This document shows positions 17,832 to 26,803 of a DNA stretch of 64,000 bases, in pieces. Each line of letters begins with the position of its first letter. Position 1 is the stretch's first letter. This DNA comes from Desulforhopalus singaporensis (GTDB lineage: Bacteria > Desulfobacterota > Desulfobulbia > Desulfobulbales > Desulfocapsaceae): NCBI RefSeq assembly GCF_900104445.1, contig NZ_FNJI01000001.1, positions 1 to 64,000 of the forward strand, in the 5' to 3' direction. Both the position numbers and the translations under genes were made by a program. The notes beneath the pieces were generated by a model. That model was not told the DNA's origin and made no database searches. It saw only the letters and a program-made list of their open reading frames with translations.

Positions 17832-18479
17832 TTGAAAAAAAGTAAAAATTTAACCCTCAAAGTTTATCACAAGATAATCGAGCTTATGCTCAATTATGAA
17901 ATAGTGCCCGGCCAGCGCCTGGTTTTCGTGGATCTGGCCAAACAGCTCAATGTCAGCAGAACCCCAGTCAACAACGCTCTCGCGATCCTCGCCCAGGAAG
18001 GATATCTTGATTTTGTACCCAACCAGGGGTATTCGGTGCACAAGATGACCAAGAAGGAGGCGGAGGATCTTTTTGAGATACGGGAAGTCCTTGAGGTGGG
18101 GTTTATCGGCCAGGCGATACGAAAAATGACCGATAAAGGACTTGAAAAACTCAAGCAGAAAAAAATTGCCTACGAGAATATCTCGGCAACCCATGTAACC
18201 CGCAAACTGTTCGTACTGGATACCGAATTCCATGTGGCTATAATCGATATGGCCGACAATGAGGCGCTCAGCAAACGTTACCGCGATCTGTGCCAGAAAA
18301 TATTTCTGCGTTTTCGCACCGAAGACCTGCGGATGGATCGGATTATCGAGATAAAGAGCGAACATGAAAATATTTTTGAAGCAATCCAGATGCGCGATGT
18401 GGATCTGACCAAAGAAAGACTCCGGATGCACCACATGGTTGCAAGAAAATCTCTCTTCCCAATAATCTTTCCCGGGTAA
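17832..18479 (+). CDS. GntR-family regulator, FCD subfamily (copy 2)
   Basis: A 215-residue paralogue of the regulator at 11884, clearly similar along its whole length (shared KNLT, VYxKIIELM, NYExVPGQRLVF, VSRTPVNNAL, ILAQEGYLDFVPNQGYSVH). Residues 1-75 are the DNA-binding domain and the rest the FCD ligand domain with DTEFH, EH and MHH. The chosen start is TTG 17832, by match to the paralogue; the ribosome binding site (AAAGAGAA) is weak. The near-identical recognition helices suggest both copies may bind the same operator, while the divergent ligand domains may sense different compounds. It has its own strong promoter. Confidence 0.9.
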   Translation: MKKSKNLTLKVYHKIIELMLNYEIVPGQRLVFVDLAKQLNVSRTPVNNALAILAQEGYLDFVPNQGYSVHKMTKKEAEDLFEIREVLEVGFIGQAIRKMTDKGLEKLKQKKIAYENISATHVTRKLFVLDTEFHVAIIDMADNEALSKRYRDLCQKIFLRFRTEDLRMDRIIEIKSEHENIFEAIQMRDVDLTKERLRMHHMVARKSLFPIIFPG

Positions 18480-18623
18480 AACAAATTCCGACAAGGTTGT
18501 TGCTCCATCGCAGATGACCTGATGCCGGAAAACCTGCGCCGCTCTCTCCATCGGCTGCATGAACCATGCGCCGGGTTTTCTATGGTGTATCAATTCCTGT
18601 TGTATGAAACTTGGTGTTGATAT

Positions 18624-18635
18624 ATTGTATGTAAT
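18624..18635. promoter_or_regulatory. ATTACATGTAAT-like site between convergent genes (site 4)
   Basis: ATTGTATGTAAT matches the palindrome at 10 of 12 positions. It lies between two convergent genes rather than at an obvious promoter, so it may be chance or may mark an unannotated transcript. Confidence 0.3.
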
Positions 18636-18705
18636 TATCCTTGTCGGTTTATTAATGATTTTATACTCTCCCTGGAGATAACGCGGACTAGTTGCCGGTC
18701 CGTGG

Positions 18706-19506
18706 TTACAATAAATGGGTAAGTATCCGTTTGCTGATCCCTATCTGGTATACCAGAAACTCAAGCTGCTCTTTCGTGCTGCAGGGGGACTCGGTTATCG
18801 ATTGGTCCGGGCCGATAGTGATTTTTTTGCCGAAAGCGAGTCCGGTAACCGAATCGTTGCGATTTATGCGAAGGTAGAGGGATCGGTTGAACGGACTACG
18901 GTGACGGGTGAATTCATTGCAGCGGATAAAGTCGTCACCGTCGACGCCGATCTTATCGATGCGGCAGGTGCAGCCCTGGGGCATATGCAGCATTCGGGTT
19001 CTCAGATGGTGTTTACCGTTGTGAATTTCACAGGTAAGCTTCCACGGTTTGTTGCCGAAAAACGTCTGTGGTCTGGCGCCGAGCAGTACCGGTCTGTCGT
19101 GCAGCATCGACGCGTCGACCAGGTAAAGGCTGGCGTTGAAAAGGGCGATGACCGTCCCATGGTTGGATGGTTCGTTGTCTGAGATGAGCATTGTGGCAAG
19201 CCCGCGTTTAACGGAAAAACCAAGGGTGTCGAGCAACCTGAACAGCGCTTCGTTTCCGGCCCAGCAGAGTCCTCCGGTCCCATGGGAAAGCCAGTTTTTA
19301 AAAAATTCCTCAGGGTTGGCGCCGGGTAGCGGGGAGGGATCGTCGTTGGCGAGATGGATCAACTTGTGGATGTTGTCAAAGGGAATATGGTTGCACCAGG
19401 AAGAGTACAGCGCTGTCAGACCGGCCAGGGTGGCCGGAGGAGGGTGGCTGAAGCCGAGGCGGGCCAGGATATGTTTTGTCAGTTGCTGGCTGAGTTTGCT
19501 GTTCAT
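18706..19506 (-). CDS. Arylamine N-acetyltransferase-family protein
   Basis: A 266-residue NAT-family enzyme; the usual length is 260-280. The catalytic triad is visible as C81 (GTGGLCWAGNEALF), H116 (NHGTVIAL) and D131 (YLVDASM). The family's first domain reads WCNHIPFDNIHKL. NATs move acyl groups from CoA to aromatic amines, hydrazines or hydroxylamines; some relatives act in polyketide release. The canonical RGGxCxE motif is changed to GTGGLCWAG, so the acceptor may be unusual. It is a lone minus-strand gene between the second GntR and a glycosyltransferase. Its role among phenol-degrading genes is unclear; detoxifying aromatic amines is one option. Confidence 0.85.
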   Translation of the reverse strand: MNSKLSQQLTKHILARLGFSHPPPATLAGLTALYSSWCNHIPFDNIHKLIHLANDDPSPLPGANPEEFFKNWLSHGTGGLCWAGNEALFRLLDTLGFSVKRGLATMLISDNEPSNHGTVIALFNASLYLVDASMLHDRPVLLGARPQTFFGNKPWKLTCEIHNGKHHLRTRMLHMPQGCTCRIDKIGVDGDDFIRCNEFTRHRSPFNRSLYLRINRNDSVTGLAFGKKITIGPDQSITESPCSTKEQLEFLVYQIGISKRILTHLL

Positions 19507-19690
19507 AGCGTTTGTGGCATCGTTTGCCCTCCATAAACCGGAAGGTAATATAAAAAGGGAATACAGTCTGTTGTCGCCATGCAGTTACAGGTATGTACTC
19601 GTTGTTGAAATGCAACTGCTGCACAACAGTCATTTGCACACTCCGGGGGAAGGGTAAAGTCTTTACCCCACGGAAGAATCCGGTACTACC

Positions 19691-20860
19691 ATGATGCAAA
19701 AAGGCGAAAATAAAACGATCGTTGGAATAGTATCGGCGTGTGGCGGCGGAGACTGGCCGCCTCTGCTCGCTGTTGCAGCCGGCCTGCAGCAAAGGGGGCA
19801 TGGTGTTGCCATGATATGCGAGCGTTCACTGGTTGCAACTGTACGACGGGCCGGGCTGGCTGCTCTCTGCTTACCCGATGAGCTGGAGCTGGGAAAAATT
19901 TTCAACCCAGCGATCAGACGGCTCTGGCAAAATCACCGTCAACTCGACCGGAATTGCCCTAATCCTTTCACCCAGTGGGCTGAGCTGGTAAAGCCGGTGG
20001 TGGCCGAAAGAGTGCGGCGCTTATCCCCTTGCTGTTTTTTGTCTTCGCTGTTTGGCGCCGGACTGGCGAGGGTGCTGGCCGCCGAGTTCGCCGTGCCCTG
20101 GTGTCTGGTGAACCCTGGATTTTACTTCGGTTTTCGCACCACCGAAGAGGGCAGCGACGATTTTTCACCGCTTGGATATCGAATGTACCGGTATTGGCTG
20201 AGCCCTGTCGTGCTCCATAGTGATCTGGCCCTGCATGCCACCGACCGCCTGTTCGATGGCAACAAAAGGGATCTGCCCCCCGGCAATATCTATTGCGGTC
20301 CTCTCTTCTGGGAAGCGTCAGGGGCGGTGCCGCAAGCTTTTTTCGAACCCGGCCATCCCTGGGTACTCGTTTCACTGAGTATGGCAGCCCAGGAAAATGA
20401 TGAGCAAATTGTCAAGGCTGCGGTAAGCGCACTGGTGAAAATGGAGCTGAGGGTCCTGGTCACCGTGGGGCGTCGCCACGACCGGCGCATGCTAAAGGCG
20501 GTCCCTGAAAACGTGCTGGTATGCGGCTATATACCCCATTCCCTCGTTATGCCAGAGTGCCGCCTGGTGATAAGCCATGGCGGACACGGTACGGTTATGA
20601 AAGCGATACGATACCGGACACCGCTTCTGCTTGTGCCGTGGGGGCGGGACCAGCCGGGAGTGTCGCGTCGGGCTAGGGCCATGGGGGTGGCGGGACTGGT
20701 TGCCAGGACAGAATGTAATGAAAGCAGCCTGGCCGCAGCTATTGCAACGATTTTAGATGACGGGGAAATCAGAAAAAAATTATTGCAACACAGCGTCCGG
20801 TTTGGTGGAGAAGACTCGCTTGACGCAGCCTGTCGGGCAGTGCAGGACATGTTGGGGTAA
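19691..20860 (+). CDS. GT1-family (MGT/UGT-like) glycosyltransferase
   Basis: A 389-residue protein of the GT-B fold. The N-terminal acceptor domain starts IVGIVSACGGGDWPPLLAVAAGLQQRGHGV. The C-terminal nucleotide-sugar domain ends with the GT1 signature SHGGHGTVMKAIRYRTPLLL followed by PWGRDQPGVSRRA. Such enzymes attach a sugar to small hydrophobic or phenolic acceptors. It has no signal peptide, so it is cytoplasmic. It is a stand-alone plus-strand gene in front of a molybdenum enzyme operon, about 107 bases away, and could share its transcript. The acceptor is unknown; a phenolic compound is a guess from context. Confidence 0.85.
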   Translation: MMQKGENKTIVGIVSACGGGDWPPLLAVAAGLQQRGHGVAMICERSLVATVRRAGLAALCLPDELELGKIFNPAIRRLWQNHRQLDRNCPNPFTQWAELVKPVVAERVRRLSPCCFLSSLFGAGLARVLAAEFAVPWCLVNPGFYFGFRTTEEGSDDFSPLGYRMYRYWLSPVVLHSDLALHATDRLFDGNKRDLPPGNIYCGPLFWEASGAVPQAFFEPGHPWVLVSLSMAAQENDEQIVKAAVSALVKMELRVLVTVGRRHDRRMLKAVPENVLVCGYIPHSLVMPECRLVISHGGHGTVMKAIRYRTPLLLVPWGRDQPGVSRRARAMGVAGLVARTECNESSLAAAIATILDDGEIRKKLLQHSVRFGGEDSLDAACRAVQDMLG

Positions 20861-20967
20861 AAAGCCGCCGGTAATTTACCGCTGGTCCGGTTGATGGGGT
20901 TCTGGTAAGTATTATCGGGGAGCAGGAAGGAAAAAACACCTGGAAGATCAACGTTAAGGAGATACGG

Positions 20968-23121
20968 ATGGGGCGATTCAAGGTATCGAATATAGAACGG
21001 GAAATGGAAGTCTACGGCTATGATTCCGTGGTGAAGAGTCATTGCCGCATGTGTCACGGTGGCTGCGGGGTTCTCGTCTACACCAAAAACGGTAAGGCGG
21101 TCAAGATTGCCGGTGACCCTGATTGTCCGATAAATCACGGCACGTTGTGTTCCAAGGGGCTTGCCTCGTTGCAGCTGGCCTATCATCCCGACCGCCTCAA
21201 GTATCCGGTCCGCCGGGTTGGGGCCAAGGGGAGCAACCGCTGGGAGCGGATTTCCTGGGACGAGGCTCTTGACACCATTGGTGGGAAGATCAATGCCTAC
21301 AAGGCGGAGTTCGGCGCGGAATCGATTGCCATGGGGTACGGTACCGGCAGGGAAAACGAAAGTGTCATATACCGGTTTGCCAACCTTCTCGGAACTCCCA
21401 ACGTATTGACCGCCGGTCATTTTTGTTACGGTCCCCGGCTGGCGACGAGTATTATTACCTGCGGGTCTAACCCGATTGTCGATTATGAAAACCATCCCAA
21501 ATGCATCATGGTATGGGGCAATAACGTGGTTATCAGCAACCCCGACGAGTATAAGGGAGAGTCGTTTTCAGTAAGCCTTGATCGCGGCGCCAAGCTGATT
21601 GTGGTGGACCCGCGGATGACGCGGATGGCTTCCCGTGCCGACGTGTGGCTGCAGCTGAGACCGGGAACCGATACGGCCCTGGCGCTGGGAATGGCGAATG
21701 TCATAGTCGAGGAAGGGTTGTACGACAAAGAGTTCATTGCCAACCATGTTCACGGCTGGGAGCCGTTTGTTGCGAGGGTGAAACAGTATTCCACCGACCG
21801 GGTGGCGGAGATAACAGGTGTTCCGGCCGGAAAAATCAGGGAAGCCGCCCGGCTCTATGCGACGACGAAGCCTGCGGGAATCCAGTGGGGGGTAGCTATT
21901 GAGCAGCAGATCAACTGTGCCGACAACGACCGCGCGCTGATGACGCTTATGGGGATAACCGGCAATATAGACGTTCCCGGCGGCCAGGTGCTTTTCAAAA
22001 CTCCCAATATACGCAAGGTGAGCAGCTTCGGCGCTCATAAGCGGCTGTCGCCTGAACAGGCGGCCAAAAGACTGGGCGGAGAACGTTTCAGGCTTGCCGA
22101 CAAGTTTTCCATCCTCAATCCCAAGTGTGTCTGGGATGCGATAAACACGGAAAAACCGTACCCGGTGAAGATGATTTTCATGATCAGTTCCAACCCGGTG
22201 TTGAGCCGGGCCAACGGCGAAGAGGTCAGAAGAGCCCTGAGCAAGCTTGACTTTTTCACCGTCTGTGATTTCTTTATCACCCCGACGGCAGAGTATGCCG
22301 ACATTGTTCTCCCCTCGGCGACCTGGCTGGAGATGGATTATATCGGCGATTACTGGAAACGGCACGGGTACATCCTGCCAAGGAGGAAAGTCATCCAGGT
22401 GGGTGAGTGTCTTCCGGATCACGAAATACTCAACGCCCTGGCCAAAAAAGTGGGCCAGGAAGAGGACTGGTGGGATACTTTTGAAGGCGGCCTGGACTAC
22501 ATTCTCGAACCGATGGGGATAACTTTTCAGGACTTCAAGAAGATGGATTATATTCGCGGCGAGGTGGCCTACCGTAAATATCTGGACAAGGGATTTTCCA
22601 CCCCCACCGGGAAGTTTGAGCTCTATTCGACCCTGCTTGAAAAGTGGGGGTACGACCCGCTGCCGCAATTCAAGGAGCCACCGGAAAGCCCAGTGAGCAC
22701 GCCGGAGCGAGCAGGCAGATATCCCTATACCCTGATTACCGGGCGAAGAATCCCCGGTTTTTTTCATACCGAAAACCGTCAGCTTCCCTGGATGCGGGAG
22801 CTGCACCGGGACCCGGTGGTGGAAATTCATCCTGAAACCGCAGCAAAAGAAGGGATCAGTGAGGGACAGTGGGTGGTTGTCGAGTCGCCGAGAGGAAAGA
22901 TCAGGCAGCGGGCAAAATTGTTCAGCGGCCTGGCTCCCGATGTCGTCTCGGCCGAACATGGCTGGTGGTTTCCCGAGGAGCAGGGGCCCGGGTACGGATG
23001 GAACAAATCAAACGTCAATGTGTTGATTGACAACTCTTTTGAAAACTGCGATCCGGCAATGGGGGCAACCCATATCCGTTCACTATTATGTAAAATCTAT
23101 CCCGAGACGGAGAACGAGTAA
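20968..23121 (+). CDS. Molybdopterin oxidoreductase catalytic subunit with [4Fe-4S]
   Basis: A 717-residue DMSO-reductase-superfamily enzyme that is not of the transhydroxylase type. It has an N-terminal cluster motif (C26, C29, C33, C61), the Moco domains, and the terminal molydopterin dinucleotide-binding domain from about residue 600 (YTLITGRRIPGFFHTENRQ). C153 in AGHFCYGPR is placed where the Mo or W protein ligand lies in this superfamily. No Tat signal is present, so it should be cytoplasmic. AAGGAG precedes the ATG, and the stop overlaps the start of a ferredoxin gene. The length and the cysteine ligand recall acetylene hydratase-like and other short members, but I do not assign a substrate. 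Confidence 0.88.
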   Translation: MGRFKVSNIEREMEVYGYDSVVKSHCRMCHGGCGVLVYTKNGKAVKIAGDPDCPINHGTLCSKGLASLQLAYHPDRLKYPVRRVGAKGSNRWERISWDEALDTIGGKINAYKAEFGAESIAMGYGTGRENESVIYRFANLLGTPNVLTAGHFCYGPRLATSIITCGSNPIVDYENHPKCIMVWGNNVVISNPDEYKGESFSVSLDRGAKLIVVDPRMTRMASRADVWLQLRPGTDTALALGMANVIVEEGLYDKEFIANHVHGWEPFVARVKQYSTDRVAEITGVPAGKIREAARLYATTKPAGIQWGVAIEQQINCADNDRALMTLMGITGNIDVPGGQVLFKTPNIRKVSSFGAHKRLSPEQAAKRLGGERFRLADKFSILNPKCVWDAINTEKPYPVKMIFMISSNPVLSRANGEEVRRALSKLDFFTVCDFFITPTAEYADIVLPSATWLEMDYIGDYWKRHGYILPRRKVIQVGECLPDHEILNALAKKVGQEEDWWDTFEGGLDYILEPMGITFQDFKKMDYIRGEVAYRKYLDKGFSTPTGKFELYSTLLEKWGYDPLPQFKEPPESPVSTPERAGRYPYTLITGRRIPGFFHTENRQLPWMRELHRDPVVEIHPETAAKEGISEGQWVVVESPRGKIRQRAKLFSGLAPDVVSAEHGWWFPEEQGPGYGWNKSNVNVLIDNSFENCDPAMGATHIRSLLCKIYPETENE

Positions 23122-23609
23122 TGAAACCGTATGAACTGGTGATCGATCATGAAGCCTGCTGGGGCTGCAGAACCTGCGAGGTAGCCTGTAAGCAGGAGTT
23201 CAGTACAGCTCCTGGTGTTCAGCTTCTTTATGTGACGGAGCTGTCCGGGCCCGATGAAAGCGGCAGGGAACAATTTTCTTTTCGGGTCAATGTCTGCAGG
23301 CATTGCGATGATCCCCCCTGCGTTGACAGCTGTCCCGAGTCCGCAATCAGTCAAAGAGATGACGGGATAGTTGTGCTGGACGAGGAAGCCTGCAGCGGCT
23401 GCCGCAGCTGTATCGACAGCTGCCCGTACGGGGCGATCGCCTTCGACGAGCAGGATGGGGTGGCCAGAAAGTGCAATCTCTGCCACAAGAGGGTGGACAA
23501 CGGTCTTGTTCCGGCCTGTGCCGACAATGTGTGTCTGGCACACTGTATCTACTTCGGCGATCGAGAAAGTGTGGAAAACCAGAGAAACAGTAGAGTGGGG
23601 CGAAAATAA
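23121..23609 (+). CDS. Four-cluster ferredoxin subunit (DmsB/HycB-type)
   Basis: A 162-residue polyferredoxin with four cysteine groups: CWGCRTCEVAC, CRHCDDPPCVDSC, CSGCRSCIDSC, and CNLC followed by CADNVCLAHC. It pairs with the catalytic subunit, whose stop overlaps its ATG (TAATG). No membrane anchor gene follows, so electrons are probably exchanged with a soluble partner. Unlike the three transhydroxylase-type small subunits in this window, it lacks the C-terminal beta domain. Its stop codon lies inside a strong terminator stem-loop. Confidence 0.9.
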   Translation: MKPYELVIDHEACWGCRTCEVACKQEFSTAPGVQLLYVTELSGPDESGREQFSFRVNVCRHCDDPPCVDSCPESAISQRDDGIVVLDEEACSGCRSCIDSCPYGAIAFDEQDGVARKCNLCHKRVDNGLVPACADNVCLAHCIYFGDRESVENQRNSRVGRK

Positions 23610-23632
23610 CGGCGTTTCGGCCCCACTCTTTT
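23592..23632 (+). terminator. Rho-independent terminator
   Basis: AGAGTGGGG/CCCCACTCT (23592-23600 with 23621-23629), extended inward by CGAAA/TTTCG, followed by TTTT. The ferredoxin stop codon is in the loop. Confidence 0.9.
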
Positions 23633-23650
23633 GCGCCTTATGGGCGGCTC

Positions 23651-24952
23651 TCAGCCGCTCATGAGGTTGGGGAGAAAGAGGGAGAGCTGGGGAATGGAGA
23701 TAAGAAGAATCAGCTCAATCACATCCGCCACCAGAAACGGAAGGACACCCTTGAAAATTGTCTGCATCGGGGTTCCGGTAATGCCGTGGAGGACAAAGAC
23801 GTTTAATCCCACCGGCGGGGTGATAAGCCCCATCTCGGTCACCCTGACGACGATGATCCCGAACCAGATCGGATCGAAGTTGAGTTCAAGGATCAGCGGA
23901 TAAAAGACCGGAACCGTCAGCAGGACGATCGCCAGCGAATCCATCAGGCAGCCGAGTATCAACACCACCACGACAATACAGGCGAGAATTACATAGCGGT
24001 TGACCGGCAGGGCGGCGACCATGCTAGCAAACTCGAACGGCAGCCGGGTAATGGCGAAAAAATAGCCGAGAATCATGGCTCCGGCCACGATGAGAAAAAG
24101 CATCCCGGTGGTAGACGCGGTGGAGGTGAGGCTGTTCGCGATATTCTCCCACTTCATGCTGCCCCGTAAAACGGCAAAACAGAAAGCACAGAAAGCTCCT
24201 ATGCCGGCGGCTTCGGTTGGGGTGAAAATTCCCATGTAGAGACCACCGATGACCAGGGTAAAGAGAACAAGCACCTCCCAGGTTTTGGTAAAGGCTTTCA
24301 GTTTTTCCCTGGTGTTGGCACGGGGGCCAGGGGGCCCCATATGGGGATTTTTCCTGGTCAGCAGCCAGATGGTTATAATGTAGAAAAGGGCTTCCAGTAT
24401 TCCCGGGATCACTCCGGCCATAAAGAGCTTGCCGATTGATTGTTCGGTGAGAATGCCGTAGATGATGAGGATCACGCTTGGCGGGATCAGGATGCCGATG
24501 CAGCCTCCTGCGGCGATTGAGCCGGTGGCAAGGCCGAGGTCGTAGCGGTATTTTTTCATCTCAGGCATTGCTACCCGGCCAAGAGTCGCGGCGGTGGCAA
24601 GGCTCGATCCGCTGATGGCGGCAAAGCAGGCACAGGCTGCGACCGTCGCCATGGCGAGGCCGCCCCTGAGGCCGCCGAAAATCTTATGCACCGCCCTGTA
24701 CAGGTCTTCGCTCATGCCGGCCTCAAAGGCAAAGGCGCCCATCAGGATAAACAGGGGGATAACACTCATGCCCTCGTTGGCAAAGGTGGTGTAGGGGACG
24801 GTTCTGAGTAGACCAAGAGCCGGATCCCATCCGGCGATGTAGCCAAACCCCAGAAAGCCGACCAGCCCCATGGCCAGACCGATGTGCATCCGTGACAGGA
24901 GCAGTACGAGCACAAAGAGCATCCCTATGAAACCAACGGCTATCGGACTCAT
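23651..24952 (-). CDS. dctM: TRAP transporter large permease 2 (DctM-type)
   Basis: A 433-residue protein with about 12 hydrophobic segments and DctM signatures (ACFAAISGSSLATAATLGRVAMPEM, LIPPSVILIIYGILTEQSIG, FTPTEAAGIGA). It starts with ATGA overlapping the DctQ stop. It is similar to, but not a recent copy of, the permease at 16287. It completes the second TRAP system, encoded convergently to the molybdopterin oxidoreductase operon. Confidence 0.93.
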   Translation of the reverse strand: MSPIAVGFIGMLFVLVLLLSRMHIGLAMGLVGFLGFGYIAGWDPALGLLRTVPYTTFANEGMSVIPLFILMGAFAFEAGMSEDLYRAVHKIFGGLRGGLAMATVAACACFAAISGSSLATAATLGRVAMPEMKKYRYDLGLATGSIAAGGCIGILIPPSVILIIYGILTEQSIGKLFMAGVIPGILEALFYIITIWLLTRKNPHMGPPGPRANTREKLKAFTKTWEVLVLFTLVIGGLYMGIFTPTEAAGIGAFCAFCFAVLRGSMKWENIANSLTSTASTTGMLFLIVAGAMILGYFFAITRLPFEFASMVAALPVNRYVILACIVVVVLILGCLMDSLAIVLLTVPVFYPLILELNFDPIWFGIIVVRVTEMGLITPPVGLNVFVLHGITGTPMQTIFKGVLPFLVADVIELILLISIPQLSLFLPNLMSG

Positions 24953-25449
24953 GATCTGTCCTCTTTTGTAAATTTTTCAAGCAGCTGCACAACCAGAACA
25001 ATACAGAATACCGACATGCCTATCGCCACTGCGGCTACAAAGGGAAATGCCGGAATTTTGAGAACGGCTGATGTGAGATTGGATCGGTAGGTCTCGCCGA
25101 TATAGGCGATATTTTCCCAGCTTATGACTGCGACGAATAGTATCGACAGACATGTTACAATCACCCCGAGAAGCCGGCGCACCGGCCTGGGGAGACGATC
25201 CACCACCAGGTCCACCGCCACGTGGGATTTCTGCAGTGCGCAATAAGCGATGCTGAACGGCACGATAACGGCCATCATGTATTCGACCAGTTCAAGACCG
25301 CCGGGAATCGGGGCATTGAAAAAATACCTGCCGACCACATCGGCGGCCATGAGAAACATCATTGCCGCAAGAGTTGCACAGGCGGAGCAGACCAGGATTT
25401 TTATGCCGAACCGCACGATTTTATGTGCCAGAGCGGATACATTGTGCAT
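24949..25449 (-). CDS. dctQ: TRAP transporter small permease 2 (DctQ-type)
   Basis: A 166-residue membrane protein with four hydrophobic segments and the DVVGRYFFNAPIPGGLELVEYMMA stretch typical of DctQ. The start is placed at ATG 25449, with GGGAG eight bases upstream. A longer frame from TTG 25494 would overlap the binding-protein gene and has no ribosome binding site. It links the periplasmic binding protein to the large permease. Confidence 0.88.
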   Translation of the reverse strand: MHNVSALAHKIVRFGIKILVCSACATLAAMMFLMAADVVGRYFFNAPIPGGLELVEYMMAVIVPFSIAYCALQKSHVAVDLVVDRLPRPVRRLLGVIVTCLSILFVAVISWENIAYIGETYRSNLTSAVLKIPAFPFVAAVAIGMSVFCIVLVVQLLEKFTKEDRS

Positions 25450-25477
25450 GGGTTGGTCTCCCGAGTCAGTAGGAACG

Positions 25478-26512
25478 CTATTGTTGTTGGCCAAGTTCTA
25501 TGGTGGTGTTGAGTATTTCCCTGGCGTTGGCAACACCTTTTTTCTCCATGTCGGCCACCCAGCTTTCCCACACAGGTTTGCCGCCGAGGTCTATCCATTT
25601 CTGACGCTCCTCGGCTGTCAGTTCGATTATGTTGTCGCCCTTGCCGATGGATTTCACCTTTTCAATACCTGTCTGCCTCATATCGTCGAAAAAATGTCGG
25701 CCCCAGAATTTCGAGCCCTCCACGCCGCCAACAGACATGATGGCCTGCTGGATGTCTTCGGGCAGGCTGTCCCATTTGCGTTTGTTCATGATGATTGAGA
25801 AATAAACCGCCGGAAACGGCACCTCGGTGTAATAATCGACGACTTCATAGAACCGCCAGACATGAATTGCCTCCCACGGCGCGCCCATACCGTCGATGAC
25901 CCCTTTTTGTAAAGAGATATAGTTGTCCGGCATCGGAATGAGCATGGGAATGCCGCCAAGAGCTTTCATCATGTCGGTGGGGCCGCCGCCGGTCATGCGT
26001 ATCTTCATGCCCTTGAGATCATCAAGATTTTTCACCGGTTTTTCCCTGGTGATCAGGGTGTATGGCGGGCTGGTGTAAAAAAGCAGGACCTTGACGTCCT
26101 TGAATTCATCCTGAATGGCGGGATATTTCTCATAGAGCTTCCACAACACTTCACTACCCTTCTCGGCGCTTTTAAAAGACATGGCGGGTAGGCTGATAAC
26201 GTCGGTTACCGGAGTCATCCCGGGCCAGTATCCGTGGAACGCCCAGCCGATGTCGGTGATTCCCATCTTGACGGCGTTCCACATGTCTTTGCCTTTTGCC
26301 AGGGTCTGGCCGTAGTAGGGCTGGATTTTGACTTTTCCGCCGGTGGCTTCTTCCACCTGCTTGAGCCATGGAGAAACGCAGTTCTTGCTGCTCAGTCCTG
26401 ATTCCGGGTTCTGGTGGGCGAATCTGAGGGTGATCTGCTTGGTGTAGCCGTCGCCAAGCAGAAAGAGCGTCAGGGCCAGTGCAATGAGCGGGGTTACTGT
26501 GAATTTTTTCAT
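25478..26512 (-). CDS. dctP: TRAP transporter substrate-binding protein 2 (DctP-type)
   Basis: A 344-residue periplasmic binding protein and the first gene of TRAP operon 2. A signal peptide covers about residues 1-24 (KKFTVTPLIALALTLFLLGDGYT). The ligand-binding block DLKGMKIRMTGGGPTDMMKALGGIP and the later QKGVIDGMGAPWEA are typical of the DctP family. The sequence differs strongly from the first binding protein, so the two systems probably import different compounds. An ATTACATGTAAT-like site lies about 125 bases upstream, and an IclR gene is next upstream. Confidence 0.93.
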   Translation of the reverse strand: MKKFTVTPLIALALTLFLLGDGYTKQITLRFAHQNPESGLSSKNCVSPWLKQVEEATGGKVKIQPYYGQTLAKGKDMWNAVKMGITDIGWAFHGYWPGMTPVTDVISLPAMSFKSAEKGSEVLWKLYEKYPAIQDEFKDVKVLLFYTSPPYTLITREKPVKNLDDLKGMKIRMTGGGPTDMMKALGGIPMLIPMPDNYISLQKGVIDGMGAPWEAIHVWRFYEVVDYYTEVPFPAVYFSIIMNKRKWDSLPEDIQQAIMSVGGVEGSKFWGRHFFDDMRQTGIEKVKSIGKGDNIIELTAEERQKWIDLGGKPVWESWVADMEKKGVANAREILNTTIELGQQQ

Positions 26513-26637
26513 TTTGAACCTCCTTGAAAACGGCTTTTAATTGATTCTGGTCTCCAGCTGTAACTTCGCCGGGGCGACCAACTTATACCTCAAAATAATT
26601 GGGATACCTCAACAGCATGTTCAAGAAAACATTCAAT

Positions 26638-26649
26638 AATGCATGTAAT
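26638..26649. promoter_or_regulatory. ATTACATGTAAT-type operator (site 5)
   Basis: AATGCATGTAAT, 10 of 12 to the palindrome, in the gap between TRAP operon 2 and the IclR gene (26513-26803). Nothing else was recognised in this gap. Confidence 0.45.
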
Positions 26650-26803
26650 GTAGCAGGGCGGGGATCAGCCCCGATTATCAGTTGTCTCGTTGTGTTGCCC
26701 TCCTGTCAGGCCGTTTTTTCTGTTCTCATGTCATCTCCCTGGTTATCATGCTGTCACCTGTCACTTTGGGCAAAAGCTGATGATCACCGGGAAGCGGGAG
26801 ATG

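Noticed and set aside
21568-22959. A 463-codon minus-strand open frame
   Set aside because: Antisense to the molybdopterin oxidoreductase, whose motifs and operon structure are clear.
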